Source: Salinilacihabitans rarus (GTDB lineage: Archaea; Halobacteriota; Halobacteria; Halobacteriales; Natrialbaceae). Taken from it: 64,000 nucleotides of DNA. Shown here piece by piece: positions 43,814-52,120 of this stretch (positions within the stretch are counted from its first letter, which is position 1; the number at the start of each line of letters is the position of its first letter). A model generated the notes under the pieces. That model did not search any database and was not told the DNA's origin. It worked only from the letters and a program-made list of their open reading frames with translations. The stretch spans positions 2,294,001 through 2,358,000 of the forward strand of contig NZ_CP100762.1 of assembly GCF_024296665.1 (NCBI RefSeq), given 5' to 3'. A program made the position numbers and the translations under genes.

Positions 43814-44674
43814 ATGATCGTCAGCGGATCCGCGTCGCAGGCGCTCGCGGCGGCGCTCGCGCGCGAACTCGAGGAACCGCTCGCCGCCGTCGAGTACGAC
43901 CGCTTCCCCGACGGCGAACTGTTCGCGGCGGTGCCGGGGTTCGACGCCGACCGGGCGGTGATCGTCGCCTCGACGGTCTCCAGCGACGCCCACGTCGAAC
44001 TACTCCAGTTGCAGGACGCCGTCCGCGAGGCCGGCGCCGAGGAGATCGTCACCGTCGTCCCGTACATGGGCTACGCCCGGCAGGACGAGGCGTTCGAGCA
44101 CGGCCAGGCCGTCTCCGCGCGGGCGGTCGCGCGGGCCGTCTCGACCGGCGCCGACCGCGTCCTCACGGTGAACCCCCACGAGGAGGCCGTCTGCGAGTTC
44201 TTCGAGCCGACCGCGACGGCCGTCGACGCCGCGGGTCGGCTGGCCGACCCCCTCCCCGACGACCTCGCCGATCCAACCTTCATCGCGCCGGACGCGGGCG
44301 CGGAGGGGCTCGCGGGAACCGTCCGGGACGCCTACGGCCGCGGCGAGACCGACTACTTCGAGAAGACCCGCCACTCCGGCACCGAAGTCGAGGTCACCCC
44401 GAGCGACGTCGACGTCGCCGGCCGGGACGTCGTCGTCGTCGACGACATCGTCGCCACCGGCGGCACGATGAGCGAGGCCGTCGGGGTCCTCCGCGAGCGC
44501 GAGGCCGCCCGGATCTTCGTGACCTGCGTCCACCCGCTGCTGGTCCGGAGCGCACACACGCGGCTCTCGCGGGCGGGCGTCGAAGCGATCTACGGCACCG
44601 ACACGATCGAGGGACCGGCGAGCGCCGTCTCCGTCGCGCCGGCGCTCGCCGCGGCCCTCGAGACGAACGATTAA
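43814..44674 (+). CDS. prs: Ribose-phosphate pyrophosphokinase (PRPP synthetase)
   Basis: This 286-residue enzyme makes PRPP from ribose 5-phosphate and ATP, feeding histidine, purine and pyrimidine synthesis. It has FPDGELF (about 34-40), the ATP-binding PYMGYARQDEAFEHG loop (about 79-93) and the PRPP motif DVVVVDDIVATGGTMSEA (about 207-224). It is the short archaeal form. The ATG at 43814 gives the family start; an earlier GTG at 43802 is less likely. The neighbouring lipoprotein gene upstream is probably separate. Confidence 0.95.
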   Translation: MIVSGSASQALAAALARELEEPLAAVEYDRFPDGELFAAVPGFDADRAVIVASTVSSDAHVELLQLQDAVREAGAEEIVTVVPYMGYARQDEAFEHGQAVSARAVARAVSTGADRVLTVNPHEEAVCEFFEPTATAVDAAGRLADPLPDDLADPTFIAPDAGAEGLAGTVRDAYGRGETDYFEKTRHSGTEVEVTPSDVDVAGRDVVVVDDIVATGGTMSEAVGVLREREAARIFVTCVHPLLVRSAHTRLSRAGVEAIYGTDTIEGPASAVSVAPALAAALETND

Positions 44675-44748
44675 GTACCCACCTTCCGGATTTTCAAGCG
44701 ATCAGGGACCGGTGCGCTCGCTGCGGCGCGCGCCGCCAGGGAAACACG

Positions 44749-45279
44749 ATGCACGGGATCGTTCACCAGACGCTCAAGGACTACGTCGTCGACCGAACGG
44801 ACGAGGAGGCGTGGGAGGCGGTTCTCGACCGGGCGGGGATCGAACCGAAGCTGTACCTGCAGGTCTCGCGCTACCCCGACGAGGAGGTCGCGGCGATCCT
44901 CGAGGCGCTGGCGGCGATGTCGGGCCACGACCCGGCCGTGATCGAACGCGACTTCGGTCGCTCGCTCGCGCCGGTGCTCGTGCAGACGTTCAAGGCCCAC
45001 GTCCGCCCCGACCGCGACCCCTTCGAGGTGCTCGACTCGCTCGAAACGATCTACGCCGAACTCTCGACGAAAGACGGGACGGACCCGCCGACGATCACCT
45101 GCGAGCGCGACGGCGACGTCGCGGTCGTCACCTACCGCTCCGACAGGGACCACTGTGCGATGGCCCACGGCATCCTCGAAGGACTCGTCGACGACCTCGG
45201 CGCGGACGCGACGGTGACCGAGACGGGCTGCGTCCACGACGGCGACGAGCGCTGTCGGTTCCGGGTCGAGCGGCAGTAG
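44749..45279 (+). CDS. H-NOX / V4R-like sensor-domain protein
   Basis: This 176-residue soluble protein starts MHGIVHQTLKDYVVDRTDEEAW, the H-NOX N-terminus. It has a Y129-R-S-x-R133 motif like the heme-propionate YxSxR of H-NOX proteins, then LEGLVDDLGADATVTETGCVHDGDERCRF, where C161 and C169 with GD fit a V4R-type ending (segments quoted in part). By eye, E99 (LDSLE) stands where H-NOX proteins carry the proximal heme His, so heme binding is doubtful. A small-molecule sensor is plausible. It stands alone after prs. Confidence 0.75.
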   Translation: MHGIVHQTLKDYVVDRTDEEAWEAVLDRAGIEPKLYLQVSRYPDEEVAAILEALAAMSGHDPAVIERDFGRSLAPVLVQTFKAHVRPDRDPFEVLDSLETIYAELSTKDGTDPPTITCERDGDVAVVTYRSDRDHCAMAHGILEGLVDDLGADATVTETGCVHDGDERCRFRVERQ

Positions 45280-45310
45280 CGGGGACCGCCGAAACGGACC
45301 CGAAATCGCG

Positions 45311-48300
45311 TCAGTCCGACGCCTCGGCCGTCGCCAGCGGCTCGATCGCGATCTCCATCGTCACGCCCTCGACCTCCCACTCCTTGCGGTGGCCGTCCTC
45401 GACGGGCCGGCGTTCGTCGGCGCGGACCTCCTCGCGGATCAGGTCCTCGCGCTCGGCGACGAGGCCGGCGACGCGGTCGTCCTCGATCTCGAGTTCGAGC
45501 GCGATGCGCTCCTCGACGTCGAGGTCGAGTTCCTTGCGCATCTCCTGGACGCGACGGATGACCTCGCGGGCGTAACCCTCGCTCTCGATGTCGTCGGTGA
45601 GCGAGGCGTCGACGTAGGCGACGCCGCGGTCGTCGCCGTTCAGGCCGAACGCCGTGCCCGCGACGCCCTCGGGGGTCTCGGTGACGAACGAGACCATCTC
45701 CGCGTCGAGTTCGACGGACTCGTCGAGGGCGTCGTCGACGGCGTCTTCGAGCGCGTCGAGCGTCGGCTCCTCGATCCGGGCCTCGTTGAGCGCGGTCATC
45801 ACCTCGCCGGCGCGGCCGCCGAAGGCCGGCCCGAGGACGCTCATGTCGGCCTCGGCGCTGTAGGCGAGTTCGCCCCAGCGCTCGCCCGGTCCGACGAGTT
45901 CGACCTCGCGGGCGTTGAGCCGGTCGGCCAGCAGCGACTCGTGGCGCCGGACGGCCTCGACGACGCGCTCGTCGTCGGCCGCGACCACGACGCGCGTGAC
46001 CGGCCAGCGAAGCTTGCGGCCGGCCTGCTGGCGGGCGTTCGCGCCGGCCTCCTCGATGGCGCGCAGCAACTCGACGTCCGCCTCGAGTTCCTCGTCGACC
46101 CGGTCGTCGTCGACGGCGGGCCAGTCCTCCATGTGGACCGTCGGGTGGCCGTCCTCGCCGGTCAGGACGCCGTAGATCTCATCGGTGACGAACGGGGCGT
46201 AGGGGGCGAGCAGCGCGACGACCTCGCGGAGCACCCGGTAGATGGTGGCGTAGGCGGCCCGTTTGGAGGCGCTGTCCTCCGTCTCCCACATCCGCTCGCG
46301 GACGGCCTGAACGTAGAACCGGGAGACGTCCTCGACGACGAACTCGAGCAGCGCGTCGAGCGCGCGGTCCTGCCGGAACGCCTCGAACTCCGCGGTCATC
46401 TCGGCCTTGGTCGACTGCAGGCGGGCGAGTACCCACTCGTCGACGAGTTCGAGGTCTTCGTCGACGTCCGCCAGCCGCGTCTCGGTGGGGTCGAAGCCGT
46501 CCAGTCGCATGTACGGCAGCGGGAAGCGGAAGACGTTCCACAGCGTCCGGAGGTGGTTCTCCATCGTCCGCATCCCGTCCCACGAGAAGCGCATGTCGTC
46601 GCCCTGCGGGTTCGCCGACAGCAGGAACAGCCGCATTGCGTCCGCGCCGTGGCGGTCGATCGCCTCGTGGGGCTCGACGACGTTGCCGACGGACTTGGAC
46701 ATCTTGCGGCCGTCCTCGTCGAGGGCGTGGCCGTGCATCAGGACCGTCTCGTACGGGATCTCGCCCATGGCAGCCGTGCCCATCCCTAGCTGGGACCAGA
46801 ACCAGCCGCGGGTCTGGTCGTGGGCCTCGAGGATGAAGTCGGCGGGCCACAGTTCCGCGAAGGCGTCCTCGTCCTCGGGGTAGTCGAGGGTGCCCCACGA
46901 CGCCACCGAGGAGTCGAGCCAGACGTCGAAGACGTCCGGGACGCGGGTGTACGTCGTCCCGTCCTCGGTGATCGTGAGTTCGTCGACGGTGTCCTTGTGG
47001 AGGTCGACGGTCTCGGGGTCGACGTCCTGGTCGACGCGCTCGGCGAGTTCCTCGCGCGTGCCGACGACGATCGTGTCCTCGTCGTCGTCGCGGTCCTCGG
47101 GGGTCCAGACCGGAAGGGGAATGCCCCAGTAGCGCTGGCGGGAGACGTTCCAGTCGGGGGCCTCCTCGACGAAGTCGCGGAAACGGTTGTCGCGGGCCCA
47201 CTCGGGGTACCACTCGCTGTCCTCGATGTTCTCGAGGAGTTCGTCCTTGACGTCGGTGATCGTGATGAACCACTGGTCGGTGACGATCTGGATGATGCCC
47301 GTGTCACAGCGCCAGCAGTGGCCGTAGCTGTGGGTGACGGTCTCGGAGGCCAGCAAGGCGCCGTTGGCCTCGAGGTCGGCGGTGATCTCCTCGTCGGCCT
47401 CTTTGACGAACTGGCCCTCGTACTTGCCGCCCTCCTCGGTGTAGACGCCGTCGCCGCCGACGGGACAGAAGATGGGGAAGCCGAGTTCGCGCCCGCGGAG
47501 GAAGTCCTCCTCGCCGTGGCCCGGCGCGGAGTGGACGAGGCCGGTGCGGTCGGCCTCGACGTAGTCGGCCTCGTAGACCTGCAGCGCGCCCTCGTGGTCG
47601 GGGTGGTCCGGCACTTCGTCGGTCAGCGGGTGCTCGTAGGCCCAGCCGACCATCTCCTCGCCGGTCAGTTCCTCGACGACCTCGTAGTCCTCGTAGCGGC
47701 CCTTCTTCAGGACCTCCTCGACGCAGGCCGCGGCGACGTAGATGACCTCGCTCTCGCCGTCCTTCTCGGCGCGGACGCCGACGTACTCGAGGTCGGGGTC
47801 GACCGCGACGAACGTGTTCGCCGGGATGGTCCACGGGGTGGTCGTCCAGACGACGAGCGAGCCCTCGCGGTCCGCCAGATCGAACGTGACGTAGACCGAG
47901 GGGTCCTCGACGTCCTCGTACTCGACCTCGTTGTTGGCGATGGCGGTCTCACAGCGCGGACACTGGCTGATCGAGCGGTGGCCCTTCTCGACGAGGCCGC
48001 GCTCGGCGGCCTTCGCGAAGCCCCACCACGCGGCCTCCATGTACTCGGGGTCGACCGTCTTGTACGGGTCGTCCCAGTCCATCCAGACGCCGAAGGACTT
48101 GAAGTCCTCCTGGAGGCCCTCGAGTTGCTCCTCGGCGTACTCGAGGCAGGCCTCGATGAACTCGTCCTCGCCGAACTCCTCGATGTCCTTCTTGTTCTCG
48201 AAGCCGAGTCGCTCCTCGACTTTCGTCTCGATGGGCAGGCCGTGCATGTCGTAGCCCGGGCGGTCGGTGACGTCGTACCCCTGCATCCGCAGGAAGCGGA

Positions 48301-48511
48301 TGTAGACGTCCTTCAGGGACTTGTTCCAGGTGGTCCCCATGTGGGCCGCCCCGGAGGTGTACGGCGGGCCGTCGACGAAGAAGTACGACTCGCCGTCCGC
48401 GCGGTGCCGCTTTGTCTGCTCGTAGGCGTCGACCTCGTCCCAGTACTCGAAGACGCGCTCCTCGAGGGCGTGGGGGTCGTACTGGTCGTCCACCTCGCCG
48501 AACCGGCTCAT
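45311..48511 (-). CDS. ileS: Isoleucyl-tRNA synthetase
   Basis: This 1066-residue class I synthetase attaches isoleucine to tRNA-Ile. It has the HIGH-type H57-M-G-T60 in AAHMGTTWNK, a large editing domain (about 190-400), the KMSKS motif in GRKMSKSVGN (about 605), and an anticodon-binding domain plus C-terminal zinc-free extension (about 690-1066). Acidic residues throughout suit a halophile. The start, MSRFGEVDDQYDPH, is the archaeal form. It is monocistronic, with a small membrane gene upstream. Confidence 0.97.
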   Translation of the reverse strand: MSRFGEVDDQYDPHALEERVFEYWDEVDAYEQTKRHRADGESYFFVDGPPYTSGAAHMGTTWNKSLKDVYIRFLRMQGYDVTDRPGYDMHGLPIETKVEERLGFENKKDIEEFGEDEFIEACLEYAEEQLEGLQEDFKSFGVWMDWDDPYKTVDPEYMEAAWWGFAKAAERGLVEKGHRSISQCPRCETAIANNEVEYEDVEDPSVYVTFDLADREGSLVVWTTTPWTIPANTFVAVDPDLEYVGVRAEKDGESEVIYVAAACVEEVLKKGRYEDYEVVEELTGEEMVGWAYEHPLTDEVPDHPDHEGALQVYEADYVEADRTGLVHSAPGHGEEDFLRGRELGFPIFCPVGGDGVYTEEGGKYEGQFVKEADEEITADLEANGALLASETVTHSYGHCWRCDTGIIQIVTDQWFITITDVKDELLENIEDSEWYPEWARDNRFRDFVEEAPDWNVSRQRYWGIPLPVWTPEDRDDDEDTIVVGTREELAERVDQDVDPETVDLHKDTVDELTITEDGTTYTRVPDVFDVWLDSSVASWGTLDYPEDEDAFAELWPADFILEAHDQTRGWFWSQLGMGTAAMGEIPYETVLMHGHALDEDGRKMSKSVGNVVEPHEAIDRHGADAMRLFLLSANPQGDDMRFSWDGMRTMENHLRTLWNVFRFPLPYMRLDGFDPTETRLADVDEDLELVDEWVLARLQSTKAEMTAEFEAFRQDRALDALLEFVVEDVSRFYVQAVRERMWETEDSASKRAAYATIYRVLREVVALLAPYAPFVTDEIYGVLTGEDGHPTVHMEDWPAVDDDRVDEELEADVELLRAIEEAGANARQQAGRKLRWPVTRVVVAADDERVVEAVRRHESLLADRLNAREVELVGPGERWGELAYSAEADMSVLGPAFGGRAGEVMTALNEARIEEPTLDALEDAVDDALDESVELDAEMVSFVTETPEGVAGTAFGLNGDDRGVAYVDASLTDDIESEGYAREVIRRVQEMRKELDLDVEERIALELEIEDDRVAGLVAEREDLIREEVRADERRPVEDGHRKEWEVEGVTMEIAIEPLATAEASD

Positions 48512-48573
48512 ACCCGTGGTGAATCACTCCGGCAGTAAAGAGGAATCGGTCTCGCAGGTCCGGCTGCCGAACG

Positions 48574-48804
48574 TCAGACGAGGCGGCCGAGGACCTTCTG
48601 GTAGCCGAGACCGTACGCGCCCGCGTAGAGCATGACGCCGCCGATCGCGCCCATCCAGAGTGCGACCGTCAGCTCCCCGCCGCCGAAGTGCTGGAGGCTG
48701 GCGTACTCCGCGGCGACGCCGCCGACGGTGAGGACGCCGGCAAGCACCACGTAGACGACGGCTGAGAGCGATTCGACGAGCAGTTCGGGGTCGGGCAGTG
48801 GCAT
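48574..48804 (-). CDS. Small membrane protein, function unknown
   Basis: This 76-residue protein has two hydrophobic helices (about 11-31 and 44-63) around a polar loop (EYASLQHFGGGE) and a short basic end (YQKVLGRLV). A short-helix type common in haloarchaea. It lies upstream of ileS on the same strand, about 60 nt away, and is divergent from the uracil-DNA glycosylase gene. No function is suggested by the sequence. Confidence 0.65.
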   Translation of the reverse strand: MPLPDPELLVESLSAVVYVVLAGVLTVGGVAAEYASLQHFGGGELTVALWMGAIGGVMLYAGAYGLGYQKVLGRLV

Positions 48805-48906
48805 TACCAGCCATAGTTATCCCGAGCAATGTAAACATGTCCCTTCGGCGGCGACGGGAGTTCGGCGACCGACTCCCCTAAGCCCGGCCGGCCCCACGTC
48901 CCGACC

Positions 48907-49533
48907 GTGCCCGAGTTCCCGACGACCCGCCACGTCCTCGAACCGGACTGCGACCGCTGTCCCGCCCTCGCGGCGGCCCGCGAGCGCATCTCGTGGGGAA
49001 CCGGCGACCCCGACGCGGCGGTGTTCGTGATCGGCGAGGCGCCGGGGTACGGGAACCCCGAGGCCGACCGCTGGCGGGGCGGCAACTGGACCGGGAAGGC
49101 CTACACCTCCCGGCACTCCGGCCGGCGGATCCGCGACCTCGTCGAGGCGGTCGGCTACGGCGACGACGCCTACTACACGAACGCGGTGAAGTGCGTCCCG
49201 GCGAGCGACGATCCGACGACCAACCGCGAACCGGCGCCCGAGGAGCGGCGCAACTGCCGGGGCCACCTGCTGGCGGAACTCGACGCGGTGGCGCCCGACG
49301 TCGTCCTCGCGACCGGCAAGCACGCGACGGCGACGGTCCTCGAAGCGGAGGGCGAGACGCTCGACGGCTTCCTCGGGACGGTGCTCGAACCGCGCCGCTG
49401 TGACCGGTTCGGGGCGTGGCTGCTGCCGATCCTCCACCCCTCGTACCAGGACGTCTGGATCGGTCGGCTGGGCTACGAACCCGCGGAGTACCGCGAGGCG
49501 GTCGGGGAGCGCCTCGCGGAGTTGACCGGGTAA
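48907..49533 (+). CDS. udg: Uracil-DNA glycosylase, family 4 (Fe-S)
   Basis: This 208-residue enzyme removes uracil from DNA. Motif A is GEAPG (43-47), motif B is H177-P-S-Y-Q, and four cysteines C15, C18, C96 and C117 fit the family-4 [4Fe-4S] cluster. The GEAPG sequence and lack of a family-5 motif support family 4. The GTG at 48907 gives the standard start, with MPEFPTTRHV. It is followed 33 nt later by a HIT-family gene on the same strand. It would repair deaminated cytosine, relevant to a very G+C-rich genome. Confidence 0.9.
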   Translation: MPEFPTTRHVLEPDCDRCPALAAARERISWGTGDPDAAVFVIGEAPGYGNPEADRWRGGNWTGKAYTSRHSGRRIRDLVEAVGYGDDAYYTNAVKCVPASDDPTTNREPAPEERRNCRGHLLAELDAVAPDVVLATGKHATATVLEAEGETLDGFLGTVLEPRRCDRFGAWLLPILHPSYQDVWIGRLGYEPAEYREAVGERLAELTG

Positions 49534-49566
49534 ACCTTCTTACCGCGAGCCGACACACACTCGCGT

Positions 49567-49986
49567 ATGAGTTCGATCTTCACGAAGATCGTGGAGGGGG
49601 AGATTCCCGCCCGCGTCGTGTACGAAGACGAGACGACGATGGCCTTTCTCGACGCCAACCCGCTGGCGCCGGGACACACGCTCGTCGTCCCCAAAGCGGA
49701 GTACGAGCGGCTGAACGACGTCCCCCCGGACGTCGCCGCGGACCTCTACGCGACGCTGCACGAACTCGTCCCCGCCGTCGAGGAGGCCGTCGACGCCGAC
49801 GCGACGACGGTCGCGTTCAACAACGGCGAGGCCGCCGGCCAGGAGGTGCCCCACGTCCACGGGCACATCGTCCCCCGCTTCGAGGGCGACGGCGGCGGCC
49901 CGATCCACGCGATCGCTCCGGGGTCGCCGGACCTCTCCGACGACGAACTCGACGGGATCGCCGACGAGATCGAGTCCCGCGCCTGA
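49567..49986 (+). CDS. HIT-family nucleotide hydrolase
   Basis: This 139-residue protein has the HIT motif H96-V-H98-G-H100-I-V-P and the N-terminal IFTKIVEGEIPARVVYED pattern of HINT-type enzymes, with a C-terminal helix. Family members hydrolyse adenosine-nucleotide conjugates such as AMP-lysine or Ap4A; the substrate here is not known. It follows udg by 33 nt with a TATA-like AAACCTTCTTACC just upstream, so it may have its own promoter. Confidence 0.92.
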   Translation: MSSIFTKIVEGEIPARVVYEDETTMAFLDANPLAPGHTLVVPKAEYERLNDVPPDVAADLYATLHELVPAVEEAVDADATTVAFNNGEAAGQEVPHVHGHIVPRFEGDGGGPIHAIAPGSPDLSDDELDGIADEIESRA

Positions 49987-50068
49987 CCGTCCACGCCGCG
50001 GGCGCCTGCGGCCGTCCGCGACGCCTTCTCGCCAGCGCCACCACCGGCCGAAGGGGCGGGCGAGGTCG

Positions 50069-50110
50069 ATTCATAACTTCGTGATCGAAACGATTATGCG
50101 TTCACGAAGT
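50069..50110 (+). promoter_or_regulatory. Promoter and dyad operator of the ABC exporter operon
   Basis: A TATA-like GATTCATAAC (50069-50076 region) is overlapped by the perfect inverted repeat ACTTCGTGA (50076-50084) and TCACGAAGT (50102-50110), separated by 17 nt. The ATP-binding gene starts at 50123. A dimeric repressor binding here would block transcription. No regulator gene is adjacent. Confidence 0.55.
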
Positions 50111-50122
50111 CGAGTGTCGGGT

Positions 50123-51034
50123 ATGGCCGCGATCGACGTGACCGACCTGACGAAGACCTACGGCGACGTGGTAGGCGTCGACTCGCTCGACTTCGCCGTC
50201 GAGGAGGGCGAGATCTTCGGCTACCTCGGGCCCAACGGCGCGGGGAAGACGACGACGATCCGGACTCTGCTCGGGCTGCTCGCGCCCACCGCGGGGACCG
50301 CGACGGTGCTCGGCGCCGACGTCCGCGACGAGGCCGCCCTGATCGAGGCGAAACGGCGGGTCGGCTACCTGCCCGCCGAACTGGGGTTCGACGAGGACGC
50401 GACCGGCGAGCGCGTCCTCGACTACTTCGCGTCGGTCCGTGGCGACGAGCGCCGGGAGGAACTGCTGGAGCTTTTCACGCCGCCGCTCGACCGGAAGATC
50501 CGGGAGTACTCGTCGGGCAACCTGCGGATGCTCGGGCTGATACAGGCGTTCGCCCACGACCCGGACCTCGTCGTTCTGGACGAGCCGACCGCCGGGCTCG
50601 ACCCGCTGAAACAGGAGCGGTTCAACGAGTTCCTCGCCGCCGAGCGCGAGCGCGGGACGACGATCTTCTTCTCCTCGCACGTGTTGAGCGAGGTCCGGCG
50701 GGTCTGCGACCGCGTCGGCATCCTCCGGGACGGCCGCCTCGTCGCGCTCGAAGACGTCGAGGACCTCCTCGACCGCGGCGGCAAGCGCGTCCGCCTGCAC
50801 CTCGCCGACCCGGAGGCGTTCGAGCCGTGGGCCGACGTGGCCGACGTCGTCGAGCGCGGCGCGGAGATCCAGTTCACCTACACCGGCGAGTACAACGCGC
50901 TCGTCGAGCGGCTGGCGGGCTACGACATCGAGGACGTCGAGATCGCCGAGCCGCCACTCGAGGACGTGTTCATGCACTACTACGGCGAGGGCGAGGCCGA
51001 CGACGCGAGATCGGTCCCCGCGGAGGTGGCCTGA
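50123..51034 (+). CDS. ABC-2-type transporter ATP-binding protein
   Basis: This 303-residue ATPase has Walker A GPNGAGKT (36-43), the signature YSSGNLRM (about 130), Walker B VVLDEPTAGLD (about 149-159) and the switch His in FSSHVL (about 187). I chose the ATG at 50123: earlier ATG/GTG codons lie inside the operator dyad. The C-terminal ~80 residues form the extra domain of exporter-type (DRA/CcmA-like) ATPases. Its stop overlaps the permease start (TGATG), so the two form an export pump; the cargo is unknown. Confidence 0.92.
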   Translation: MAAIDVTDLTKTYGDVVGVDSLDFAVEEGEIFGYLGPNGAGKTTTIRTLLGLLAPTAGTATVLGADVRDEAALIEAKRRVGYLPAELGFDEDATGERVLDYFASVRGDERREELLELFTPPLDRKIREYSSGNLRMLGLIQAFAHDPDLVVLDEPTAGLDPLKQERFNEFLAAERERGTTIFFSSHVLSEVRRVCDRVGILRDGRLVALEDVEDLLDRGGKRVRLHLADPEAFEPWADVADVVERGAEIQFTYTGEYNALVERLAGYDIEDVEIAEPPLEDVFMHYYGEGEADDARSVPAEVA

Positions 51035-51825
51035 TGTTCGAGATCGTCCGCTACGAGGGCGAGCGTCGGCTGAAGGGGTCGGTCGCGCTCGCGGTCGGAC
51101 TCGGCGCGCTCGCGGCCTTCTTCGTCGGGTTCTTCCCCTCGTTCTCGGACGTCGACCTCGACAGCTACGTCGAGGGGTTCCCGCCGGCGTTCCGCGAGGC
51201 GTTCGGGATCGAGTCGATCGCGACCATCGAGGGCTTCCTCGCCGTCGAGGTCTACCAGTTCGTCTGGCTGCTCCTGCTGGGGCTGTACGTCGCCTACAGC
51301 GCGGCCCGCGTCGTCGCCGCGGACGTCGAGACCGACCGGATGGACCTGCTGCTCTCGCTGCCGGTCTCCCGGGCCCGGCTCGTCCGCGAGAAGTTCCTCG
51401 CGCTGTTCGTCCCGATCGTCGCGCTCAACGTCGTCGTCCCGGTCATCGTCTACGCGGCCGTGATCGCCATCGGCGAGCCGATCGACCCCGTCGACCTGCT
51501 GGCGGTTCACCTGCTGTCGGTCCCGTACCTGCTGGCCTGCGCCGCGATCGGCCTCGTGCTGTCGGTGCTCGTCGACCGCGCGGACGTCGCCAGTCGCCTC
51601 GCCATCGCCGGCGTCTTCGCGCTCTTTCTGATCGAGTCGATCACCGCGAACGCGGAGGGCTACGAGTGGGTCGGCGCCGTCAGCCCGACCCACTACTACG
51701 ACCCGACCGAGATCCTCGTCCAGGGGACCTACGACCTGACGGGCGCGGCGGTCCTGCTCGCCGCGACGGTCGTCCTCGTGGTCGTCGCGCGCGTCCTGTT
51801 CGCGCGGGCGGACGTCGGCGCCTGA
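51034..51825 (+). CDS. ABC-2-type transporter permease
   Basis: This 263-residue protein has six predicted helices (about 18-36, 70-92, 122-145, 151-175, 182-200 and 235-258). The cytoplasmic loop with TDRMDLLLSLPVSRARLVREKF is the ABC-2 permease pattern that contacts the ATPase. It overlaps the ATP-binding gene by one base. The pair would export one substrate, perhaps a drug, lipid or peptide. Substrate is unknown. Confidence 0.88.
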   Translation: MFEIVRYEGERRLKGSVALAVGLGALAAFFVGFFPSFSDVDLDSYVEGFPPAFREAFGIESIATIEGFLAVEVYQFVWLLLLGLYVAYSAARVVAADVETDRMDLLLSLPVSRARLVREKFLALFVPIVALNVVVPVIVYAAVIAIGEPIDPVDLLAVHLLSVPYLLACAAIGLVLSVLVDRADVASRLAIAGVFALFLIESITANAEGYEWVGAVSPTHYYDPTEILVQGTYDLTGAAVLLAATVVLVVVARVLFARADVGA

Positions 51826-51883
51826 CGCCGACCGGGACCCGCGCGACCGGTTTCGTTTTCACCCTCGCGTGCGAGCGTCGGGT

Positions 51884-52120
51884 ATGGCACTCGCCGCGCT
51901 CGTCGAGGAAGTCCGCGCCCACCCCGTCGCCGCGGCGCTCGAACTCGGGAGCCTCGCGCTGGCCGTCGTCCTGCCAGTCGCGACCGTCCTTGCGCTCGCC
52001 GGCGGCCCGCCGCCGGCGACGGGCGAGACCGGGCCGGCGTGGCTCCTCGTCCTCGGCGGCGGCGCGGCGCTCGCGCTGCTGTGGACGGTCGTCGTCCCGC
52101 TGTACGGACGGCTACGGTAG
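51884..52120 (+). CDS. Small two-helix membrane protein, function unknown
   Basis: This 78-residue protein starts at an ATG at 51884 (ALAALVEEVRAHP). Two hydrophobic helices (about 18-40 and 50-71) are joined by a Pro/Gly/Thr-rich loop. The last three codons overlap the end of the convergent prepilin-peptidase gene by 9 nt. It lies 58 nt downstream of the ABC permease, so it may be part of the exporter operon. No known family is recognised. Confidence 0.6.
   Translation: MALAALVEEVRAHPVAAALELGSLALAVVLPVATVLALAGGPPPATGETGPAWLLVLGGGAALALLWTVVVPLYGRLR

Noticed and set aside
46820-48538. 572-codon plus-strand frame across ileS
   Set aside because: Shadow of ileS; Val/Asp/Leu-rich low-information text.
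50081-50122. Upstream GTG/ATG starts for the ABC ATP-binding protein
   Set aside because: Both lie inside the operator dyad and add residues that no family member needs.
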